Positions 5,475 to 11,415 of a DNA stretch of 11,415 nt are shown in pieces. A program made the translations under genes and the position numbers. A model generated the notes under the pieces. It did not search any database. It was not told the origin of the DNA and was given only the letters and a program-made list of their open reading frames with translations. This DNA is from Clostridiales bacterium (GTDB taxonomy: Bacteria > Bacillota > Clostridia > Christensenellales > Aristaeellaceae): assembly GCA_012512355.1 (NCBI GenBank), contig JAAZEI010000008.1, positions 1-11,415 on the forward strand, written 5' to 3'. The stretch's first letter is position 1; every line of letters starts with the position of its first letter.

Positions 5475-7724
5475 ATGAAACATGAAGTATATTTGGTTGA
5501 GGGCATGACCTGCGCATCCTGCTCTTCAGCCGTTGAGCGTGTTACACGCAAGCTCCCGGGTGTGAGCGAAAGTCAGGTGAATCTCGTGCTGGGGACTTTG
5601 GACATCAGTTACGATGACCAAGCTGTAACGCCCGGAGATATTATCCAAAAAATCGAAAAAGCAGGGTATAGCGCTCGCCTGAAAGCTGAAGAAAAACAAA
5701 GTGAAGCTACGGTTGATGAAGATCCGGAAAAAGCGATTAAGAACGAAGCAATACAGGTAGGCTTTGCATTAGCGCTGTCTGCTGTTCTTCTGTATGTTGC
5801 TATGGGACCAATGCTCTTCAAGGGGACTCCGATACCAGATCTATTTGCAATAGACACTCATCCGGTCAATGCCGCGATTTTGCAAATGCTTTTGACCATT
5901 CCAATTCTATTAATTGGAAAACGGTTTTTTACGCACGGGTTTAAAGCCTTGTTCAGCGGCAATCCCACCATGGATAGCTTGGTGGCGCTGGGGGCTTCTG
6001 CGTCATTCCTGTTTAGCTTGGCCATAACTTTCTTAATTAGCGATAATGCTCATTATGTTCACCAGCTCTATTATGAGTCAGCAGGCATCGTGGTTTCCCT
6101 TGTCATGTTAGGCAAACATCTTGAATCCAGAAGCAAGCTTAAGACAACAGAAGCCATTCGAAAACTAATGGAATTAGCGCCTGACAAATCATTTTTGGTA
6201 CAGGACAGCGGAGAAATTATCGAAGTCGCGACCTCCACCGTAAAAGTAGGGGATAGTCTGCTGATCAAGCCCGGCAGCAAGGTTCCTCTGGATGGTATCG
6301 TCAGCAAGGGAAGTTCAGCCGTTGATGAATCTCTGTTAACTGGTGAAAGTATGCCTGTTGAAAAAAACACAGACAGTGAACTTATTGGCGGTTCACTCAA
6401 CCAGCAAGGTGCTCTGTACATGCGGGTAACTCGTATTGGGGAAGATACTACTCTTAACCAGATTGTACGCTTTGTACAGGATGCGCAGGGGAAAAAGGCT
6501 CCTATTTCTGGGATGGCTGACAAAGTCGCAGCCGTGTTTGTGCCCATCGTGATCGGGATTGCTGTTTTGTCCTCCCTGGCATGGCTTATTGCCGGAAAAG
6601 ACTTGTCATTTATTGTCAGCATATTGACAGCTGTTTTGGTAATCGCGTGTCCCTGCGCTATGGGCTTGGCTACCCCAACTGCCATTGTAGTTGGCACCGG
6701 GCTGGGCGCAAATCATGGTATCTTAATACGAAATGGCGAGGCGCTTGAAAAGACACATGAAACTGACACGGTCGTTTTTGATAAGACAGGGACGCTAACG
6801 CTTGGTAAACCATCGGTGGCATATATTAAAGCGCTTCAAATGAGTGAAAGTGAATTGATTGCGAAGGTAGCTTTGGCGGAGCAGGCATCCCAGCATCCGC
6901 TAGCCGGTGCTTTTATCGAAAAATCCAAAGAAATGAATGCTTCCGTTGATGGACTGTTGGTTAATGATTTTCGAAATACCTCGGGTATGGGCATAGAAGC
7001 AGACTTTTCAGATGGAACAACCATGGTCATTGGAAATGCAGCACTGATGCAAAAGCACCGGATTAATTTGGGTGAGTTGGAGCAGTCAGCTCAAGAATTT
7101 GCCGCCAAAGGGCATACTCCCGTGTTTGTGGCAACAAATGAGACGCTTAACGGTCTAATATCAGTCGCGGATCAATTAAAACCAAATGCAAAAATCGCGA
7201 TTCAGGAATTGAAAGATATGGGCATTCATACTGTTTTATTGACCGGTGATAATGAGCGCACTGCAAAGACCATTGGTGATGAACTGCAGATTGATGAAGT
7301 GATTGCCAATGTGCTGCCTGAAGGAAAAGCAAAGGTTATAGAGCAGTTTAGGCAAAAAGGCAAGAAGGTACTTATGGTAGGTGACGGCATCAACGATAGT
7401 CCCGCTCTTGTTGCGGCTGATGTTGGTTTAGCCATTGGGAATGGCTCTGATATTGCGATTGAAACGGCAGATGTTGTGCTGATGAAGAGTAATGTTCAGG
7501 ATGTAGCGCGTGCGATTCGACTCAGTCACCTGACGATTAGAAATATCAAGCAAAATCTTTTCTGGGCATTTATATATAATGTGATTGGCATTCCTATTGC
7601 AGCCGGGCTGCTCTACTTGTTTGGCGGTCCTTTGATGAATCCGATGCTGGCAGGTCTTGCGATGTCTCTCAGTTCAGTATTTGTCGTGGGCAATGCGCTC
7701 AGACTAAAAAAAGCAAAGCTATGA
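5475..7724 (+). CDS. copA: Copper-exporting P1B-1-type ATPase CopA
   Basis: CopA pumps Cu(I) out of the cytoplasm using ATP. The 749-residue protein has one N-terminal heavy-metal domain (about 1-67) with the ligand motif GMTCASC (10-16). It has TGES of the actuator domain at 289-292, the CPC metal site in a transmembrane helix (C392-P-C394), the phosphorylation motif DKTGTLT beginning at D436, the HP motif of the nucleotide domain (H474-P475), and GDGIND beginning at G636. The last two helices carry the Cu(I)-specific pattern: YN in FIYNVIGIP and MSLSS near the end. B. subtilis CopA has two metal domains; this one has one. AAGGAGG precedes the ATG. It is first in the operon under the CsoR operator, and its stop codon overlaps csoR as ATGA. 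Confidence 0.96.
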   Translation: MKHEVYLVEGMTCASCSSAVERVTRKLPGVSESQVNLVLGTLDISYDDQAVTPGDIIQKIEKAGYSARLKAEEKQSEATVDEDPEKAIKNEAIQVGFALALSAVLLYVAMGPMLFKGTPIPDLFAIDTHPVNAAILQMLLTIPILLIGKRFFTHGFKALFSGNPTMDSLVALGASASFLFSLAITFLISDNAHYVHQLYYESAGIVVSLVMLGKHLESRSKLKTTEAIRKLMELAPDKSFLVQDSGEIIEVATSTVKVGDSLLIKPGSKVPLDGIVSKGSSAVDESLLTGESMPVEKNTDSELIGGSLNQQGALYMRVTRIGEDTTLNQIVRFVQDAQGKKAPISGMADKVAAVFVPIVIGIAVLSSLAWLIAGKDLSFIVSILTAVLVIACPCAMGLATPTAIVVGTGLGANHGILIRNGEALEKTHETDTVVFDKTGTLTLGKPSVAYIKALQMSESELIAKVALAEQASQHPLAGAFIEKSKEMNASVDGLLVNDFRNTSGMGIEADFSDGTTMVIGNAALMQKHRINLGELEQSAQEFAAKGHTPVFVATNETLNGLISVADQLKPNAKIAIQELKDMGIHTVLLTGDNERTAKTIGDELQIDEVIANVLPEGKAKVIEQFRQKGKKVLMVGDGINDSPALVAADVGLAIGNGSDIAIETADVVLMKSNVQDVARAIRLSHLTIRNIKQNLFWAFIYNVIGIPIAAGLLYLFGGPLMNPMLAGLAMSLSSVFVVGNALRLKKAKL

Positions 7725-8005
7725 GCGATAAACATACTCAGCGCAACGCGGAAGTCAAAAAGGCTATGATGCATCGCTTGAACCGAATCGAAGGACAGGT
7801 ACGAGGCGTAAAAAATATGCTGGATACAGATGCATATTGCATCGACATCATCAATCAGACAGCCGCCATTCGCTCCGCACTCAGCGCATTTTCAAATCTG
7901 CTGCTTGAAAAGCATATTCAAACCTGTGTGCGTCAGGGTATAGGAAAGGGTGATGCAGAGGTTGTTGATGAATTACTGCTTACCATCAAAAAAATGATTA
8001 AATAA
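7721..8005 (+). CDS. csoR: Copper-sensing repressor CsoR
   Basis: CsoR is an all-helical tetrameric repressor that leaves its operator when Cu(I) binds. The 94-residue protein has the family opening HRLNRIEGQVRGVKNML (18-34) and the Cys-His-Cys copper ligand set at C40, H65 and C69, with the same 25- and 4-residue spacings as the M. tuberculosis protein (C36, H61, C65). Y39 occupies the conserved second-shell tyrosine position. These ligands favour CsoR over the related nickel (RcnR), formaldehyde (FrmR) and persulfide (CstR) sensors. It lacks a clear Shine-Dalgarno sequence and overlaps the copA stop codon (ATGA), so it is probably translated by coupling. It most likely controls the operator at 5415-5435. 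Confidence 0.94.
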   Translation: MSDKHTQRNAEVKKAMMHRLNRIEGQVRGVKNMLDTDAYCIDIINQTAAIRSALSAFSNLLLEKHIQTCVRQGIGKGDAEVVDELLLTIKKMIK

Positions 8006-8020
8006 AAAAGGAGGACTTAT

Positions 8021-8212
8021 ATGACCATTCTAAATGTGCCCGATATGAGCTGTTCCCACTGTGTCGATAGAATCAGCACAGCTTTAAGAGAAGAGAAACT
8101 CGATTTCGTTGTAAATCTGGAGAATAAGACAGTTGGGATCAATGGGAATGATATTGACGTTTCCAAAGCGATTTCTGTATTGGATGATATTGGTTATGAT
8201 GCCCACAAGTGA
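8021..8212 (+). CDS. copZ: Copper chaperone CopZ (heavy-metal-associated domain)
   Basis: CopZ is a cytoplasmic Cu(I) carrier that hands copper to CopA and to CsoR-family sensors. The 63-residue product is a single ferredoxin-like heavy-metal domain with DMSCSHC at 8-14 (ligands C11 and C14), the helix after it, and the IGYDAHK-type ending; length matches the family (63-70). The His between the cysteines is common in CopZ proteins. A strong AAGGAGG site lies 6 nt upstream of the ATG, 15 nt after csoR. It is the last gene of the operon, before a strong terminator. It shares its fold with the CopA N-terminus, as expected for docking partners. Confidence 0.92.
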   Translation: MTILNVPDMSCSHCVDRISTALREEKLDFVVNLENKTVGINGNDIDVSKAISVLDDIGYDAHK

Positions 8213-8228
8213 ATAATTAATACGATTA

Positions 8229-8272
8229 AGCGCGAATCTTCAAGGAAATGCCTTGAAGATTCGCGCTGTTTT
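8229..8272 (+). terminator. Intrinsic terminator of copA-csoR-copZ
   Basis: A 17-bp perfect stem (8229-8245 with 8251-8267) and a 5-nt AAATG loop, followed by GTTTTAA. The long stem and U-run indicate efficient termination 16 nt after the copZ stop codon. Confidence 0.9.
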
Positions 8273-8357
8273 AAGCAGATATGATTCTATTGGTAGTTGG
8301 TTAGATTACCCATTTCAATAACAACATTAGTAATGCCCCATATAATTCAGTTTTTGT

Positions 8358-8408
8358 ATAAAAAATAGCCCCCTCTTTATCCAGCATTGAGCTGGAAGAA
8401 GAGGGGGC
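8358..8408 (-). terminator. Intrinsic terminator of the Ugp-like operon
   Basis: On the minus strand a G/C-rich stem GCCCCCTCTT...AAGAGGGGGC (8408-8391 with 8385-8368; one mismatch zone in the middle) with a 5-nt loop is followed by TATTTTTTA. It lies about 30 nt after the stop codon of the binding protein. Between this and the copZ terminator (8273-8357) I see no gene or motif. Confidence 0.88.
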
Positions 8409-8439
8409 GGGAACTATCTGGGTGTTAACCCAAATTGTA

Positions 8440-9759
8440 TTAGTTGGTCAGGTTATAGATTTCAATTGCACTGTTGATCTCACGAGCGAGGTTTTCTACG
8501 GCAGCGTCGACGCTGAGTTCGCCGTTGATGACACGCTCGGTGTAGGTTTCAACCAAAGAACGGGCTTCTGGGAATACGCTCAGCAAAGAACCGACAAAGT
8601 CAGGGCCTGTGGCGTGCAGCTGTTCAATGGCAGTACCAAACTGGGGATACTGTTCGAGGTTCGCTTTGAATGCATCCAGCTCATGGGTGGCAACAGTGAT
8701 CGGGAAATAACCGGTTTGCGCGTTCCAGAAAGCTTGGACTTCAGGAGAAATCATATATTTGATGAATTCCCAGGAAGCTTTTTCTTTGGCTTCGTTGCCG
8801 GAATTCAATGCCCACAAGGAGCCGCCGCCAATGGATACGCCGCCAACATCATCAGGATGAATGTTGGGGAAATAGCCTGTGCCGATCTCAAAAGAATCGC
8901 CAACGTTGGTCAGCAGGGATTTGAGAGCAGCTGTGGATTCGAGTGTGATGGCGATATCGCCGGAGATGAAAGCAGCTTTGGCGTCGTTGTTGCCGCGGCC
9001 AAGATAGGTGATAACGCCTTCGTCCATCAACTTTTTCCATACATTAAAGACTGCAGCGGCGCCGCCATTTTCGTCAAAGACTACTTGGGTGGCGGGAGCT
9101 TCACGGCCATTGCCATTGTCAACATAGTGAAGGCCCATTTTTCCCATCCACTGTTCAAAGAACCAACCGTAGTTGCCCATGCCAAAGCCATAACGAACAA
9201 CTTTGCCATCATCACCTTTAACGGTCAGTTTTTCGGACATTTCAAGAATTTCATCAAAGTTTTTCGGGGGAGTAGCAGGATCAAGTCCGGCTTCTTTAAA
9301 TGCATCCACGTTGTAGTACAGTAAAGGGGTGGAGCTGTTAAAGGGCATTGAGTACAACTGGCCGTCGATTGTATAATAGGCGGCAATGTTGGGCTCAATC
9401 TGAGAGATATCAAAGTTGTCTGCGTCGATGAGCTCCTGCACGGGCTTAACCCATCCGGAGTCAATCATGAAACGGCTGCCGATGTCATAAACCTGAACGA
9501 CATCGCAGGGTAGCGCGCTCATTCCTGCTGCTTTGATCTTGTTGATTTCGTCATCGTAACCGCCCTGATATTCTACGATTACTTTGATTTTGCCTTCATT
9601 GGCAACGTTAAAGTCGTCGGCCATTTTGGTGATTGCTTCACCGTTGACGCCACCCATGGCGTGCCAGAAGATAATCTCAACCGGATTTTCCGCCATTGCC
9701 ATGGTGCTTAATCCAAGCATGAGACTTAGGACCAGTAACATAGAGAGTAGTTTTTTCAT
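8440..9759 (-). CDS. ABC importer solute-binding protein, UgpB-like
   Basis: An extracytoplasmic binding protein of family 1 (MalE/UgpB type) that delivers its ligand to the two permeases. The 439-residue product has a signal peptide, MKKLLSMLLVLSLMLGLSTM followed by AMA|EN, with predicted cleavage after residue 23. Resemblance to E. coli UgpB (glycerol-3-phosphate binding) is clear in FWHAMGG near residues 30-36, QVYDIGSRFM, and MPFNSSTPLLYYN, which in UgpB lines the ligand site. No lipobox cysteine is present, which is unusual for a monoderm. The ATG has an AAAGGGG site. It is last in the operon, 65 nt after the second permease. Glycerol-3-phosphate or a phosphodiester is possible, but many UgpB-like Bacillota proteins bind sugars, so I leave the substrate open. 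Confidence 0.9.
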   Translation of the reverse strand: MKKLLSMLLVLSLMLGLSTMAMAENPVEIIFWHAMGGVNGEAITKMADDFNVANEGKIKVIVEYQGGYDDEINKIKAAGMSALPCDVVQVYDIGSRFMIDSGWVKPVQELIDADNFDISQIEPNIAAYYTIDGQLYSMPFNSSTPLLYYNVDAFKEAGLDPATPPKNFDEILEMSEKLTVKGDDGKVVRYGFGMGNYGWFFEQWMGKMGLHYVDNGNGREAPATQVVFDENGGAAAVFNVWKKLMDEGVITYLGRGNNDAKAAFISGDIAITLESTAALKSLLTNVGDSFEIGTGYFPNIHPDDVGGVSIGGGSLWALNSGNEAKEKASWEFIKYMISPEVQAFWNAQTGYFPITVATHELDAFKANLEQYPQFGTAIEQLHATGPDFVGSLLSVFPEARSLVETYTERVINGELSVDAAVENLAREINSAIEIYNLTN

Positions 9760-9789
9760 TAGTTAGTTCCCCTTTGAAAATTTGTTATT

Positions 9790-9816
9790 ATGAAGCGCCT
9801 AATGAAGCGCTTTCAT
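9790..9816 (-). repeat. Hairpin between the second permease and binding-protein genes
   Basis: In the transcript ATGAA-A-GCGC pairs with GCGCTTCAT (9816-9807 with 9798-9790): nine base pairs with one bulged A and an 8-nt loop. The same bases also form a direct repeat, ATGAAGCGC at 9790-9798 and 9802-9810. No U-run follows, so it is not a simple terminator. Such elements often stabilise or process mRNA so that the binding protein is made in excess. Confidence 0.6.
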
Positions 9817-9824
9817 TTTCTCGT

Positions 9825-10658
9825 TTAACCCTTTACCGCTCCGGCCATCAGACCGTTGATGAGCTGCTTTTGCATGAAAATAAAGATGGATAATGAGGGC
9901 ACAATCTCGATCATGACACCTGCCATCATAAGGCCCAGAGATTCTGCGTCAATATCATAAAGCATGCTGATGCCGATTTGAACCGTTCTGAATTGGGCCG
10001 AGTTTGTTACAAGCAGCGGCCACATATACTGGTTCCAGGTGTTGAGAAACACATAGGCACCAAGCGCGCCCAGAGCGGGCCTGGATAGCGGCACGACAAT
10101 GGAGACCATGAAGCGCGGATTGGTACAGCCATCCAGCTTTGCCGCTTCGTGCAGCTCTTTTGCAAAGGTAAGATAGTTTTGTCTAAGCAGGAAAACGCCC
10201 ATCGCTGAAGTTAAAAACGGTACAATGAGCACCCTGTAGCTGTCCAGCCAGCCCCAGCGGCTCACCGTTAGGTAGTTGGCGATAATTGTTGCTTCGCCAG
10301 GCACCATCATGGTAGCCAAAACAAGTATAAACAGCAGCTTTTTACCCTTGAACTCCAGGAAGGAGAAGGAAAATGCTGCCAGTGAACAGGTAAACATCTG
10401 ACCGAGCATGACTGTGGTTGAAACGATAAATGAGTTGCGGATAAAGCCTAAAAAAGAATAGGAAGGATTGGTAAATGCCCTGATATAGTTATCCAGGCTG
10501 ACGGTCGTTGGAATCAGATTGTTTTTATAAATCTGGCTGGCAGGCATGATGCTGATATCCAATGTATAGATGAGGGGCATGAGGATTAAAATCAAAACCG
10601 GGATGTTGAGCATGAAATTTCCGATGTTTTTAAGCATTCGTTTTTGTGCATAAGTCAT
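9825..10658 (-). CDS. ABC importer permease, UgpE/MalG-like
   Basis: The second inner-membrane permease of the carbohydrate-type importer. The 277-residue protein has six predicted membrane segments, the first at about 16-34. The cytoplasmic ATPase-docking EAA loop is at 171-190 (EAAKLDG...VVP), with the usual Gly at 177 and Pro at 190. The C-terminus ends in LINGLMAGAVKG, the typical ending of MalG/UgpE permeases. Its ATG shares one base with the stop codon of the preceding permease gene (TAATG), and AGGAG lies inside that gene's end, so translation is coupled. Pairing with the UgpB-like protein makes UgpE the closest named model, but the substrate is not proven. Confidence 0.92.
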   Translation of the reverse strand: MTYAQKRMLKNIGNFMLNIPVLILILMPLIYTLDISIMPASQIYKNNLIPTTVSLDNYIRAFTNPSYSFLGFIRNSFIVSTTVMLGQMFTCSLAAFSFSFLEFKGKKLLFILVLATMMVPGEATIIANYLTVSRWGWLDSYRVLIVPFLTSAMGVFLLRQNYLTFAKELHEAAKLDGCTNPRFMVSIVVPLSRPALGALGAYVFLNTWNQYMWPLLVTNSAQFRTVQIGISMLYDIDAESLGLMMAGVMIEIVPSLSIFIFMQKQLINGLMAGAVKG

Positions 10659-11415
10659 TAGTAGTTCACGCTCCTTTTTTCAAAACTAAACTGTACTAGC
10701 GTGATGCTCAGCACAATGACAAAGAGCACGATTGAGCGGGCAGCTGCTGTACCAAACCGGAAATTAAAGAAAGCATCGCGGTAAATAGCATAAACGATAA
10801 CATTCGTCGCGTCACCCGGCCCGCCCTCAGTCAATAATCTAATTTGACTGAAAGATTGGAATGCTGCGATGATATTGATAATTATTTGAAAGAAAATAGA
10901 TGGTGAAATCGAGGGCAATGTGATATGTCTTAACTTTTTCCAATAGTTGGCTCCATCGATGGAAGCGCTCTCATATAATTCTTCTGGTACATTGCGAAGT
11001 CCTGCACTTAAAAAGATAAAGTTGATGCCGCTTGCCAGCCAGATGGTGACCATTGCTACGGAAAAAAGTGCCCATTTGGGATCGCCAGTCCAGTTGATGC
11101 GGGTTCCCAGGACAATATTCAGCAAGCCGTTGGTGGGGTGCAAAATCATCCGAAAGGACATGGATGCCGCGGCTGATGCTATGGCAACAGGCATAGCGTA
11201 AGACGCGCTGGCAAAGGTGACGCCTGGATATTTATTGGCAGTGAGCAGGCTGGTAATAAGCCCAACAACAAGGCCGCCAAAAGCTACAATAAAGACAAAT
11301 TTGAAGGTAACAACCACACTGGCCCAGAATGAGCTGCTGTTAAACAGGTCTGTAAAATTTCTGATGCCCCAGAATACTTTTGCGTTGCCAAGCTTATCTG
11401 TGAGGAAGGTGCTGA
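10658..11415 (-). CDS. ABC importer permease, UgpA/MalF-like (5' end outside the window)
   Basis: First permease of the importer. The reading frame is open from the window's right edge to the TAA at 10658, giving 251 visible residues. The GTG codon at 11317 is only an internal codon: the frame upstream of it reads FWGIRNFTDLFNSSSFWASV, the normal UgpA/MalF sequence before the transport domain, so the true start is beyond 11415. The EAA-type loop ELYESASIDGANYWKKL followed by ITLP is intact, and LLTEGGPGDATNVIVYAIY is characteristic of this permease type. It overlaps the next permease gene by one base. The ATPase gene is not visible; in Bacillota it is often shared (MsmX/UgpC) and encoded elsewhere. 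Confidence 0.92.
   Translation of the reverse strand, partial: STFLTDKLGNAKVFWGIRNFTDLFNSSSFWASVVVTFKFVFIVAFGGLVVGLITSLLTANKYPGVTFASASYAMPVAIASAAASMSFRMILHPTNGLLNIVLGTRINWTGDPKWALFSVAMVTIWLASGINFIFLSAGLRNVPEELYESASIDGANYWKKLRHITLPSISPSIFFQIIINIIAAFQSFSQIRLLTEGGPGDATNVIVYAIYRDAFFNFRFGTAAARSIVLFVIVLSITLVQFSFEKRSVNY

Noticed and set aside
6071..6697. 208-codon open frame on the minus strand inside copA
   Set aside because: Antisense to the actuator and membrane parts of CopA, whose motifs are all intact; composition is Ser/Thr/Pro-rich as in typical shadow frames.
8273..8357. Possible small gene or RNA between the two convergent terminators
   Set aside because: No open frame with a ribosome site, no hairpin of note and no promoter were seen; it looks like plain spacer.
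8422..9324. 300-codon open frame on the plus strand opposite the binding-protein gene
   Set aside because: It lies antisense to a convincing binding-protein gene, has no ribosome binding site of note, and its translation resembles no protein family I know; it is a codon-bias shadow.
9801..9817. Catabolite-repression (cre) site between permease and binding-protein genes
   Set aside because: AATGAAGCGCTTTCATT is one base short of the cre pattern and sits inside a transcribed region, so I list it as a hairpin and repeat only.

Overview
The window looks like a chromosomal segment from a Bacillota (Firmicutes) bacterium, most likely of the Clostridia type. This rests on the CdaA/CdaR c-di-AMP pair, a CsoR-controlled copper operon, an L10-type ribosomal-protein leader and strong GGAGG-like ribosome binding sites throughout. 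That is inference from gene content; no 16S or other marker is present. There is no sign of phage, IS element, CRISPR or tRNA.

Layout. (1) Positions 1-861, minus strand: rplJ (L10) and the start of rplL (L7/L12), preceded by an L10 leader with an attenuator-like terminator and a good promoter. (2) Positions 901-1962, plus strand: a near-consensus promoter, a structured leader, rplM (L13, TTG start) and rpsI (S9), closed by a strong terminator. The two ribosomal operons are back to back, with about 40 bp between their -35 boxes. (3) Positions 2008-5367, minus strand: a four-gene operon of cdaA (diadenylate cyclase), cdaR/ybbR, an unrecognised single-pass membrane protein with a long polar tail, and a MazG-like NTP pyrophosphohydrolase. 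The usual partner glmM is not in it. (4) Positions 5410-8272, plus strand: copper homeostasis operon copA-csoR-copZ, with a CsoR-type operator inside the copA promoter and a 17-bp-stem terminator at the end. (5) Positions 8358-11415, minus strand: an ABC importer of the UgpB/MalE type, with two permeases and then the solute-binding protein. The first permease gene runs off the right edge. The operon ends at a strong terminator, and no ATPase gene is visible.

How the genes work together. L10 anchors the L7/L12 stalk and probably represses its own mRNA through the leader. The rplM leader suggests parallel self-control by L13. CdaR regulates CdaA at the membrane; the third gene overlaps cdaR by ATGA and so may join this membrane complex, while the MazG-like enzyme probably cleans nucleotide pools. 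In the copper operon, CopZ carries Cu(I), CopA exports it, and CsoR releases the promoter when it binds Cu(I). The Ugp-like importer brings in a sugar or glycerol-phosphate-type substrate.

Most of the window is well-understood housekeeping and accessory content. The points most worth a second look are the unknown membrane protein in the c-di-AMP operon, the back-to-back autoregulated ribosomal operons, the binding protein without a lipobox, and a hairpin between the second permease and the binding protein.
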